Shown: piece after piece, positions 1-7,702 of the stretch | How the letters are laid out: each line of letters opens with the position of its first letter | How positions within the stretch are numbered: the first letter of the stretch is position 1 | NCBI RefSeq assembly: GCF_024199795.1 | Contig: NZ_JANADK010000001.1 | Span: forward strand, 7,998,001-8,062,000 | From: Bradyrhizobium sp. CCGB01 | GTDB lineage: Bacteria > Pseudomonadota > Alphaproteobacteria > Rhizobiales > Xanthobacteraceae | Reading direction: 5' to 3' | Length of the DNA: 64,000 bases | Made by a program: the position numbers and the translations under genes | Notes under the pieces: model-generated | The model's database searches: none | What the model was told of the DNA's origin: nothing | What the model saw: only the letters and a program-made list of their open reading frames with translations

Positions 1-2
1 AG

Positions 3-370
3 ATCATGGAGGGCGCCGCCGCGCGCCTCGCCGCCGAACACGCCTCATCGCCCGAGATCGACGCGCTCAGGGATATCGAGCAGGGGCTTTGTCGAGGCTT
101 CCACGAACGACGCCGCTGAGTGGCGAGACTCAACCGCGCCTTTCCGAAGCGATCTGCCGTGCCGCGCGCAACCGCTATCTCGACAACGCCGCACGTGAAT
201 TGCAGGACTGGATCGCCCTGCTAGGCCCGACCACGTTCACTGTGACGGGCCGCCCGTCGACCAGCCACGGCGAGCATCTGGCCGTTATAGAGGCCATTGG
301 CTCGCGCGACGGCGACAAGGCCGAACAGCTCGCGCGCGCCCACATCACGAGGCGCTGCGTTGCCGGCTGA
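3..370 (+). pseudogene. GntR-family regulator, C-terminal FCD domain fragment, frameshifted
   Basis: The window opens inside a gene encoding the ligand-binding FCD domain of a GntR-type repressor. Frame 3 reads EGAAARLAAEHASSPEIDAL and then meets TGA at 117-119. The same frame continues with ARLNRAF, and one base is then missing near 141-143, where the FHEAI motif should read through. The frame starting at 89 continues with EAICRAARNRYLDNAARELQ and a late EHLAVIEAI...AEQLARAHI segment, the usual metal-binding and closing part of FCD. The N-terminal winged helix lies outside the window. One stop plus at least one indel indicates a dead gene. Confidence 0.7.
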
Positions 371-595
371 AGCTGTTGCAGAAGCAGTCGTAGGCGCGGC
401 GCTCAGGCGAGACAATCGTGGCTATTTGAAACTTCTGAGCTCCTGTCCCAGTCCTCTAAGCATCCTCGGGGCTGGCGGTGTTGCTCTCTCCCCCCGACAA
501 GGGATCGAGCACTCCCGACACCAACCGACTATCTGGTGATCCCAGACCGCATTTTCTGCTTCAAGCTCCATTAAGAGCCGACCGCACGCTCTGTT

Positions 596-1060
596 CTACC
601 CACACGGCGGATCCTTATTCGACTTGAGGGTTGATATTGCGGTCCTGACGAACTGCGCCGAACTCTCCAAAGCAAGCAATAGTACATCCAAATCAGACGT
701 CTTGACTTCCTCCATGGACAAGCGATGCGGCTCGATAAGCTCTTGGACAAGCTGAACCAACGAAACTTCCTTTAAGACGTTGCGTTCGGCCGTCTCCCCA
801 AGCTCGAGACTCGCAATCAACCCGCCATTTTGGCGCAAGCTGACAGATACAGATATCTCTTGCGGGATCCACTGCCGAACAACGGAGAACGGAACCTCAG
901 TAAACGTTAGGACGGTGTCGGTGCCTGAAATACGGTACCCAATCCTGAACATTTGCGTCAAACATCCCGCAGAGGTCAAAAGCTCACCAAACGGTTCGAA
1001 TGGGAGTGCTGGAAAGGTCATGTGCCAAACTCCGTGCGGACCAAATGCGAAGTACTGCAA
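596..1060 (-). CDS. Hypothetical protein, 154 aa
   Basis: I do not recognise this protein. It is 154 residues, mostly soluble in composition, with alternating hydrophobic stretches (MTFPALPFEPFGELL near the start and TDTVLTFTEVPFSVV in the middle) that suggest a small alpha/beta fold. The C-terminal half, EVSLVQLVQELIEPHRLSMEEV, looks helical. An overlapping reading frame exists on the plus strand (780-1247), but its composition is less protein-like. The gene lies between the GntR remnant and a LysR regulator and belongs to no obvious operon. Confidence 0.45.
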   Translation of the reverse strand: MQYFAFGPHGVWHMTFPALPFEPFGELLTSAGCLTQMFRIGYRISGTDTVLTFTEVPFSVVRQWIPQEISVSVSLRQNGGLIASLELGETAERNVLKEVSLVQLVQELIEPHRLSMEEVKTSDLDVLLLALESSAQFVRTAISTLKSNKDPPCG

Positions 1061-1192
1061 TCAACAATGCGGCCGTCTCCACCAAGTTACACGCGATCTC
1101 AAGAAGAATAGCCTGTTGAATCATACAGGTGTACGCACGGCTAAGCCGAAATATCCTATCCAGGCGGCTTCTGCCAATCAGGGGTTATCGAA

Positions 1193-2137
1193 GTGGACGC
1201 GCAACCATCCAACAACTCTGACTGTCGCCACGCAAGAATCGAGCTGAAGCATCTTCGCCTTGCGGTACTTGCATGTAGCTGCGGCAGCTTGCGGCGCGCG
1301 GCCGATGTACTCGGAGTTCGACATTCGGCACTCAGCCGGTCGGTAATTCAGTTAGAGCAACTTGTTGGAGCGACATTGTTCGAGCGATCGTCGGCAGGAA
1401 TACGACCTACCCAGGCAGGCTCCAGCTTCCTAAGTCGCGCGACCGCGATCCTCGAGCGAATTGAAGCGCTTGTTCAATCGGCAGGTTATGGCGCAGTCAC
1501 AGGCTCCTCTCAATTCTCGGTAGGTTTGTGTACGTCGGGTTCGACAAGGAATCTGCGTGCGATCTTAGCTGATCTTGGACGACATGACATCGAAGTGACC
1601 GCAATTGAGCGATCACCGACAGATTTGAATGGCTGTCTACGGAGCGGAGTGGCAGATGCTATCATCGTTCCCGAGGGGCCACGGTCAATCGATCTTGAAT
1701 CTCGTGCACTATGGTGCGAAGGCATTGTTGTTCTGTTAGCCGCAGACAATACTCTGGCTACCCGTGAAGTTATCTACTGGACGGATCTTCTCAATCAAAC
1801 GATCTTGCTCGGAACGAGCGAACATGTATGCAGTTTGACAAAGATCATCGAACCGTACCTTGTGGCGCAAGGCATCGGACAAAAGGTTCAGCGACACAAT
1901 GTAAGCCGACATGTCATCCACGGCCTTGCAAGTGCAGGGCTTGGAGTCAGCTTTATGCTCGCATCTAATACGAAATCTATTGGAGATGACCTTATTTGGC
2001 GAGAATTGCGCGATCGCCGAGGCCAGATGCAGGTATGTTTCCATGTTCATTGGCTGCGTGGGAACGAAAATCCGGCGCTGAAACGCTTTCTGCGATTGCT
2101 GGCTGACTACTATCCGTCTTCCGCCATTGGCGGGTGA
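1193..2137 (+). CDS. LysR-family transcriptional regulator
   Basis: This is a 314-residue LysR-type regulator of normal length. The N-terminal winged helix-turn-helix is clear at about residues 17-75 (LKHLRLAVLACSCGSLRRAA, then a HSALSRSVIQLEQLVG recognition helix and LFERSSAGIRPTQAG). The rest is a periplasmic-binding-protein-like effector domain. The start is GTG at 1193. Its 3' end overlaps the convergent DUF2274 gene by 28 bases. LysR genes are often found at this edge of trb clusters in rhizobial elements, but nothing in the sequence shows that it controls them. Confidence 0.85.
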   Translation: MDAQPSNNSDCRHARIELKHLRLAVLACSCGSLRRAADVLGVRHSALSRSVIQLEQLVGATLFERSSAGIRPTQAGSSFLSRATAILERIEALVQSAGYGAVTGSSQFSVGLCTSGSTRNLRAILADLGRHDIEVTAIERSPTDLNGCLRSGVADAIIVPEGPRSIDLESRALWCEGIVVLLAADNTLATREVIYWTDLLNQTILLGTSEHVCSLTKIIEPYLVAQGIGQKVQRHNVSRHVIHGLASAGLGVSFMLASNTKSIGDDLIWRELRDRRGQMQVCFHVHWLRGNENPALKRFLRLLADYYPSSAIGG

Positions 2138-2349
2138 CGCCCTCGCTTCAATCGCGCAAATCCGCGGTCCGTGGCCATAAAACGTGCCAGCATGGGCGCG
2201 ATCAGCTTTGTTGGATCGACTCGCTGCCCATTTTCACGCGCCAAGACCTCTGCATAGGCGACGAGATCCCGATGCACTGATGCTGAAAGCTCGGTGGCGA
2301 CCTTGACCGGCTTGTCGTCGGGCAGCGCTCCTATTCTAAGCTTCGGCAT
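2110..2349 (-). CDS. DUF2274 domain protein, last gene of the trb operon
   Basis: This small 79-residue protein begins MPKLRIGALPDDKPVKVATE and matches the DUF2274 family, which almost always follows trbI in alphaproteobacterial conjugation clusters. The segment LSASVHRDLVAYAEVLARE looks like a ribbon-helix-helix fold, as in CopG-type DNA-binding proteins. I chose the ATG at 2349 rather than a longer start at 2394, because the longer version overlaps trbI and adds residues unlike the family. It lies 4 bases after trbI. Its role is unknown; an autoregulatory function is only a guess. Confidence 0.8.
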   Translation of the reverse strand: MPKLRIGALPDDKPVKVATELSASVHRDLVAYAEVLARENGQRVDPTKLIAPMLARFMATDRGFARLKRGRHPPMAEDG

Positions 2350-2353
2350 GCCA

Positions 2354-3565
2354 TTACCCTCCGTATGGCGCAAGTACGAGGTCGCGGTTGACAAGGACGC
2401 GAACTGGGAAGCCAGAGCGCACGATCAAAGTGGGCTGGATGTTAAGACTGCGTCGAACCACCTGCTGTCCGGTTTGGTTCAGTGAGTCGGAGGCGCCGTG
2501 CCGCAGTGCCTGGATGATCGCGCTGTCGTTGCTATTGGTGTCGGATCCTGCGCCCAGTTCCGTCCCGGCAGCCAAGAACGTCGATAACGCAGCGGCCTTG
2601 AAGAGTTCACCCCAGTGATTATCGACTTGGTCTTCGAGGCCTGCATAGCCCCCGGTGTCAGCGCCAGGCTGCCGCTCTAGAACGATGGAGCGTCCATTCG
2701 GCATGATCAGCCGCGTCCAGACGAGCAGAACACGGGACTGGCCGTAAGTAATCTGGCTATCATAGATCCCGATCAGACGCGCTCCCTGGGGGACAAGCAG
2801 AAAGCGGCCAGTCGGCGTATCGTACACGTTTTCGGTAATCTGCGCTGTGATTTGACCCGGAAGATCGGACCTGATCCCTGTGATTAAAGCTCCCGGAATG
2901 ACCGTCCCGGCTAGCACAATATATGGTGAAGCGAGCCTAGTGATGCGGTCAGGGCTGACCGCGCGACGGTCCACTGAGGCGTTCACGAAGGCTAGTTTTC
3001 GGTCCTGACCGCTCTGCGCAGATGCGTTATCGCCGGTTCCCGTTGCGCTCGATGGCACGACGCGGCCACTTCCAACGGCCGCAGCGGTAGGCTGACGCAC
3101 TTCACGTCCATTGGTCGCAGCGAACAAATGGCTCATGCGGGCTGCCTCGGTTTCTTGATCTCGGCGCTGCTGTTCCGGATCAGCGCCGATCGCCGGCGAC
3201 TGGCCTTGAGCGGCAAGGATTGGTCGACCGAGATCACCGGGAAGCGGCGGACCAAGCTGCGGGATTGGCTGGCGCGGAACGCCAGCATAGTCCTTCGGCA
3301 GCGCCGTAATGCCGTCGGCAACATTGTGGTGATCGGTGCTGTAAAGCTCATCGGTCGCCTGATTACGGGAACGATTGCTCTGCAGCGACCAGAGCACCGC
3401 TCCGCCAATGACAAGCAGAGCAATCGCGCTCCCGCCAGCCAGGACTTTTCGGGATAACTGCGTCACACGCGGATTCTCCGCTCTCAAGCGGAAACCTTCG
3501 GACTTCTCCCCCTGAGTCTCCGGCGAGACTGCTTGCTCTTGTTCGTTTCCACTCCGAGCGTTCAT
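2354..3565 (-). CDS. trbI: Conjugal transfer protein TrbI (VirB10-like)
   Basis: TrbI spans the inner membrane and periplasm and links to the outer-membrane ring of the type IV secretion channel (VirB10 family). At 403 residues it has the expected length. A single membrane anchor lies at about residues 40-60 (AGGSAIALLVIGGAVLWSLQ), followed by a proline-rich periplasmic stretch. The conserved TrbI/VirB10 barrel has APYIVLAGTVIPGALITG-like sequence near residue 215, then GRFLLVPQGARLIGIYDSQI and WTRLIMPNGRSIVLERQPGA. Its start overlaps the trbG stop by four bases, which implies translational coupling. Confidence 0.95.
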   Translation of the reverse strand: MNARSGNEQEQAVSPETQGEKSEGFRLRAENPRVTQLSRKVLAGGSAIALLVIGGAVLWSLQSNRSRNQATDELYSTDHHNVADGITALPKDYAGVPRQPIPQLGPPLPGDLGRPILAAQGQSPAIGADPEQQRRDQETEAARMSHLFAATNGREVRQPTAAAVGSGRVVPSSATGTGDNASAQSGQDRKLAFVNASVDRRAVSPDRITRLASPYIVLAGTVIPGALITGIRSDLPGQITAQITENVYDTPTGRFLLVPQGARLIGIYDSQITYGQSRVLLVWTRLIMPNGRSIVLERQPGADTGGYAGLEDQVDNHWGELFKAAALSTFLAAGTELGAGSDTNSNDSAIIQALRHGASDSLNQTGQQVVRRSLNIQPTLIVRSGFPVRVLVNRDLVLAPYGG

Positions 3566-4596
3566 GACGATGGCCTTCCGTCGGTCCTGACAATACGGAC
3601 CTTCTGCTGGTGCTCGCCGCCAAGCCGCAGTTCGGCGGCAGCAAACAGCCGATCAACGATCAATACGTTGCCATAGGCGCGATAGTTGACGAGTTCGGTC
3701 TTGCCGTTTGGACCGATGACGAAGAGCGGAGGCATCTCGCCCTGTACGATGCCTTGCGGGAATTCGACGTAGACCTTACGGCCATCGTCATATGCGGCGA
3801 GCGGCCGCCAGGGAGGACTGTCCCCTTCGATCGCATAGCGGGAGATGCGCTGCGCCGGAGCCGGAAGAACGGGCTTCAGAGCGACCGAACGCGATCGTTC
3901 TCGTACAGTCTCTGGATAGTACCAGGCAACCGACGGCATGTATGGCCGTTCGCGGGAACGGAGCTCGATCAGGTAGGTGCGCCGATCGGTATTGACGACC
4001 AGATTGGTCTCGATCGATGCCCGGGTTGGCTTGACCAGGATATGGACGCGGCGCGTGTCGCCGTTCCCACTCTCCGTATCGCCCACGATCCAGCGTACGG
4101 TATCTCCGGCCGCGATAGGGCCTGATCCCGTCAACTGTTCTCCTTCCTCGAGCGCGATATCCGTGATCTGCCCCGGCGCGGCGTAAATCTGATAGAGCGC
4201 CCCGGGACTGTAGGCGTAGATTTGCGCCGCGTTGAAATACCCCCGCTTGCGCGGCTCGACCCGGGCTGCGCTGTTTGCTGTCTCAACCCGGCTCACGGGT
4301 TCAGCGCCTTCCTTCTCCCCCGACTTGCCGCCGAGAGCCGGCTTCCAGAGGGGTGGAACGTGAAGCGGCCGCGATCTGTCGTCGAGGGCCGCGGGCGTCG
4401 CCGGTAGCGGAGGAACTTCAGCGTCATAGCTGATCTCCGGCGGAATGTAAGTCGCGCACGCACCGAGCATAGACGAACAAAGCAGAAGAGCGGACAGAAA
4501 TGCCCACCTTGAGTTCACGACCTCGGGCCAAGCCGAATGGAGCCTGCTTTGCGCGAAGGGTTGCTTTGAACGAATGTCAAACGGCGACTTGATCAC
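3562..4596 (-). CDS. trbG: P-type conjugative transfer protein TrbG (VirB9-like)
   Basis: TrbG is the outer-membrane-associated VirB9 homologue that forms the core complex with TrbI. The 344-residue product has a signal region with a lipobox (LLLCSSMLGAC, about residues 37-47), so it is probably a lipoprotein. The conserved VirB9 body follows: IYAYSPGALYQIYAAPGQIT, the segment TDRRTYLIELRS and VEFPQGIVQGEMPPLFVIG. It overlaps trbF upstream and trbI downstream by four bases each, as usual in this tightly packed operon. Confidence 0.95.
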   Translation of the reverse strand: MIKSPFDIRSKQPFAQSRLHSAWPEVVNSRWAFLSALLLCSSMLGACATYIPPEISYDAEVPPLPATPAALDDRSRPLHVPPLWKPALGGKSGEKEGAEPVSRVETANSAARVEPRKRGYFNAAQIYAYSPGALYQIYAAPGQITDIALEEGEQLTGSGPIAAGDTVRWIVGDTESGNGDTRRVHILVKPTRASIETNLVVNTDRRTYLIELRSRERPYMPSVAWYYPETVRERSRSVALKPVLPAPAQRISRYAIEGDSPPWRPLAAYDDGRKVYVEFPQGIVQGEMPPLFVIGPNGKTELVNYRAYGNVLIVDRLFAAAELRLGGEHQQKVRIVRTDGRPSS

Positions 4597-5276
4597 TGAC
4601 TCAACTCCTTTGACCAGTTGATGGCTCGGACATAGACGCCAAGGGGATTTTTGCGCAGGCGTTCGGCATCGCGGGGTGTCTCGATTACGATCGAGAGAAT
4701 TGCAGTCCAGCGCTCAGTCGAGCTCAGAGAGCCGTTGTCGTAGCTGCGTTGGGTCCATGCGACCCGAAAGCTTTCTGAAGACGCGCGGATGACGCTCGAG
4801 ACGTCCACAGAGATTTGAACCTTGCCCAACTTGGCAAAGGGGTCGTTGTTGCGCGCATAGTCATTGAGAGCGGCGGCGCCACGATCAGTCGTAAAGTCAT
4901 AGGCCCGGAGCCAGTTTTGGCGCAGAACGATGCCGTCCGCTGGCAGGCCCCTCACATCCTCTATAAAGCGCGCCAGATGGTAGGCGATTTGCGCGTCAGT
5001 GGGCTGATAGTCGAAGCTGGCCGGCGCAACCCTTTGGGCTTGGCCGAGATGGTCGACCTCGACAATCCATGGCGTGATCGACCCTTGGCTCGATTGCCAG
5101 ACAAGTCCGCCAGCAAGTCCAGCGGACAGCATCAAGCAGCCGAGCGCCATCAGGCGCCAGTTCTTGGCTTGCACGCGCGCGGATCCAATGCGCTGGTCCC
5201 AAACCTGAGCAGCCTTTTGATAAGGTGTAATCGGCTCGGGCATACGCCCGTAGTGAACGGATGGTCGTTTAAACAT
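4593..5276 (-). CDS. trbF: Conjugal transfer protein TrbF (VirB8-like)
   Basis: TrbF is the bitopic inner-membrane VirB8-type scaffold of the channel. In 227 residues there is a cytosolic tail (PYQKAAQVWDQRIGSARVQA), one membrane helix (LMALGCLMLSAGLAGGLVW, about residues 43-61) and a periplasmic NTF2-like domain. That domain carries AYHLARFIEDVRGLPADGIV, LRAYDFTTDRGAAALNDYAR and a closing strand region NPLGVYVRAINWSKEL. It is followed by trbG with a four-base overlap. The 100-base gap to trbL upstream is larger than usual for this operon. Confidence 0.95.
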   Translation of the reverse strand: MFKRPSVHYGRMPEPITPYQKAAQVWDQRIGSARVQAKNWRLMALGCLMLSAGLAGGLVWQSSQGSITPWIVEVDHLGQAQRVAPASFDYQPTDAQIAYHLARFIEDVRGLPADGIVLRQNWLRAYDFTTDRGAAALNDYARNNDPFAKLGKVQISVDVSSVIRASSESFRVAWTQRSYDNGSLSSTERWTAILSIVIETPRDAERLRKNPLGVYVRAINWSKELSQ

Positions 5277-5376
5277 CGATATTTGCCCCTGTGATCAAGC
5301 GATCGGTTTCAAGTCATGCGGTATGGGATTTGAGATGCTGCCCCGCGGGGCTTGGCGAAAGCGCATTAGCCACGCG

Positions 5377-6606
5377 TCAGCGCTCTCCTTCCGACAAATC
5401 GACCGAGGAGCCGCTGCCGCCATGATCGCCTGAGCGGACCGCGTGCCCGGCTACTGAGGCACCATGCCGAATGGTTTCGGAACGCTTCATGCGCCGTGCC
5501 CAATCGGGCTGACCTTCAGCCGAGGTGCTCGTTGCTTGCTCGCTGGTTTCTCCACGTCTGCCGAACGCAGCTGCATTGCGCCGCAAAGGGCTCATCGCAG
5601 CCGAGCCACCGGCCTCCGCAACGCCAGCAAGGCCACCACTTCGATAGGCAGCGGTCGCTCCGCTCAAGACGGCGCCGCCACCGCGCGTGGTCCCCGCAAT
5701 CGCGCCGCCGGCGAGACCAGCGCCGCCAGCGGCGAGGCCCGCACCGGCCGCAACAACACCGCCGGCAGCAAGGCCTGTTCCAATCGCGGCGCCCGCGCCG
5801 AGTTGCGGTCCGCCGGAGACAAGGCCGTTTGCGATACCCGGACCGAAGATACCGAGGCCTAGCAACGAGAGCGCCGCGAGCACCAGCGTCATCGCGTCTT
5901 CAATGGTCGGCTGTTCGCCGCCGAAACCTGCGGTGAACTGCGAGAACAGGGTCGATCCAATGCCGACGATGACCGCCAGGACCAGAACCTTGACTCCAGA
6001 GGATATGACGTTGCCTAAGACCCGCTCTGCCGCAAAGGCGGTCTTGCCAAACAAGCCAAACGGAATGAGCACGAAGCCCGCTAGCGTCGTGAGCTTGAAC
6101 TCGATCAAAGTCACGAAGAGCTGGATCGCCAGAATGAAGAAGGCGAGCAGCACCACGACCCAGGCGAACAAGAGAACGACGATCTGGACGAAATTCTCGA
6201 AGAAACTGATGTAGCCCATCAGGTTCGAGATCGAATCGAGAAGCGGCCTGCCGGCGTCGAGCCCGACTTGGGCGATCTTTCCCGGTCGCAGGAAATCCGA
6301 TGCGGAGAGGCTTGCACCGGAAGCTTTTAGCCCAAGACCGGCAAAGCTTTCGAAGACGATGCGCGCCAGGCTATTCCAGTTGCCGATGAGGTAAGCAAAG
6401 ACGCCGACGAAGAGCGTCTTCTTAACGAGGCGCGCGATGATGTCCTCGTCCGGCCCCCAACTCCAGAACAACGCGGCGAGTGTGATGTCGATCGTCGCAA
6501 GGGTCGTTGCGAGATATCCGACATCGCTACCCAGCAGCCCGAAGCCGTTGTCGATATAGCGCGTGAACGTTTCCAGGAACTGGTCGATGATTCCGGTGCC
6601 GGTCAT
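5377..6606 (-). CDS. trbL: P-type conjugative transfer protein TrbL (VirB6-like)
   Basis: TrbL is the polytopic inner-membrane VirB6 homologue. The 409-residue protein has several hydrophobic helices (for example LATTLATIDITLAALFWSWG, IVVLLFAWVVVLLAFFILAI, LTTLAGFVLIPFGLFGKTAF, VKVLVLAVIVGIGSTLFSQF). These are followed by a long glycine/alanine-rich low-complexity stretch (about residues 265-320) and a polar tail, all typical of the family. Its start overlaps the end of trbK by four bases. Confidence 0.95.
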   Translation of the reverse strand: MTGTGIIDQFLETFTRYIDNGFGLLGSDVGYLATTLATIDITLAALFWSWGPDEDIIARLVKKTLFVGVFAYLIGNWNSLARIVFESFAGLGLKASGASLSASDFLRPGKIAQVGLDAGRPLLDSISNLMGYISFFENFVQIVVLLFAWVVVLLAFFILAIQLFVTLIEFKLTTLAGFVLIPFGLFGKTAFAAERVLGNVISSGVKVLVLAVIVGIGSTLFSQFTAGFGGEQPTIEDAMTLVLAALSLLGLGIFGPGIANGLVSGGPQLGAGAAIGTGLAAGGVVAAGAGLAAGGAGLAGGAIAGTTRGGGAVLSGATAAYRSGGLAGVAEAGGSAAMSPLRRNAAAFGRRGETSEQATSTSAEGQPDWARRMKRSETIRHGASVAGHAVRSGDHGGSGSSVDLSEGER

Positions 6607-6974
6607 GGCTTGCTCGCGTCAGGTGTCACCATGGGCGGATACCCCTGCGGCATCCGGCTCTGATCCTTTGGGGCGGGTACCAAGCTTGCGGCGGAATCAT
6701 CGTGGCCGGGAACCGCTGGACCGTCTTTCTTGCCAAAGAATCGACGCCGGTTTTCGTCCCAAACCCGCTTGCAACGTTGATAGCCCGCCGCGTCCTCCGG
6801 AGCGACGCTGCGGCAGCGTGCGAGGTCTGAGCCCGTTGCACCTGTCGTGTGCTCTGCTTTGGGCGGTGGCGGAGATTCCTCTCCACCACGAAGCTGAATC
6901 GTGCAGGCAGCGACAGCGAATACGCCGATTGTCGTAAGCAGCGACAACGCCTTGAACGCTCTTATACCGGTCAT
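6603..6974 (-). CDS. trbK: TrbK-like entry exclusion lipoprotein
   Basis: This 123-residue protein sits between trbJ and trbL, the position of the putative entry-exclusion protein TrbK in this operon type. It has an N-terminal hydrophobic segment ending in a lipobox (LLTTIGVFAVAAC, about residues 11-23), so it is probably an inner-membrane lipoprotein. A conserved core reads CRSVAPEDAAGYQRCKRVWD followed by ENRRRFFGKK. In other systems such proteins prevent redundant mating with cells already carrying the element. The assignment rests on position, lipobox and the cysteine-rich core. Confidence 0.8.
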   Translation of the reverse strand: MTGIRAFKALSLLTTIGVFAVAACTIQLRGGEESPPPPKAEHTTGATGSDLARCRSVAPEDAAGYQRCKRVWDENRRRFFGKKDGPAVPGHDDSAASLVPAPKDQSRMPQGYPPMVTPDASKP

Positions 6975-7702
6975 CAGTGGAACATCCGCACGTCTTGGGA
7001 CTGATAGCCCTGCCCGGGGGTCAGGAACCGCTTGAGCTGTTCTCGCCCCTGATCCTGGGCCGAGGCGCGCTGAGCTGCTTCAAGGCTCTGCGCCCTGCCC
7101 TGCGCCGCCACGGCCGCCGTGAGATCGGCAAGTTGTTGCGCTTGAAGCGCAAGGATCTGGTTGCCGGCCTGAGTTGCCTGCAGGGCGCCACTGGCACCCT
7201 GACTTGATGTTACGAGAGCTGAGGTCTGGATGCGATTGGTGTCAAGGTTGCCAACGATGCCGGCCTGGACACGGAGTGAATCCTGCAAAGCAGCGACAGA
7301 ATTCTGCCACCGCGATTGAGCGTTGGTGATCAAAACCTGGTTGGATTGTCTGCCGGTGACCGGCGCATAGGTGGTCGAGAACGCGCGATCGATCTGCTGG
7401 ACGTCGTAGGCGATGCGCTGTGCCTGGACCAGCAATTGCTGGGTCCGTTGGATCGATGATTGCAGTTGCTGCAGCGACGAATACGGCAGGTTTGCCAGAT
7501 TCCTGGCCTGATTGATCAGCATCTGTGCCTCGTTCTGTAACGAGGTGATCTGGTTGTTGATCTGCTGGAGCTCCCGCGCGGCTGTCAGGACGTTCTGGAC
7601 GTAGTTGTTGGGATCGAAGACGATCAGCGCCCGTGCAGGTACCGCGACGCCAAGCACCAGCGCGACGGTGCCAGCGGTCGCCAATAGGGCAAGACGCCTC
7701 AT
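6974..7702 (-). CDS. trbJ: P-type conjugative transfer protein TrbJ (VirB5-like)
   Basis: TrbJ is the VirB5-type minor pilus subunit of the mating channel. The 242-residue product starts with a signal peptide (LALLATAGTVALVLGVAVPA, cleaved around ARA). A glutamine-rich helical region follows (QQINNQITSLQNEAQMLINQ, then LQSSIQRTQQLLVQAQRIAY), typical of the family, and then a more variable C-terminal half. It overlaps trbK by one base and trbE by four. Confidence 0.93.
   Translation of the reverse strand: MRRLALLATAGTVALVLGVAVPARALIVFDPNNYVQNVLTAARELQQINNQITSLQNEAQMLINQARNLANLPYSSLQQLQSSIQRTQQLLVQAQRIAYDVQQIDRAFSTTYAPVTGRQSNQVLITNAQSRWQNSVAALQDSLRVQAGIVGNLDTNRIQTSALVTSSQGASGALQATQAGNQILALQAQQLADLTAAVAAQGRAQSLEAAQRASAQDQGREQLKRFLTPGQGYQSQDVRMFH

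Noticed and set aside
780..1247. A 155-residue plus-strand frame opposite the hypothetical gene
   Set aside because: It overlaps both the minus-strand gene and the LysR start and has a less protein-like composition.
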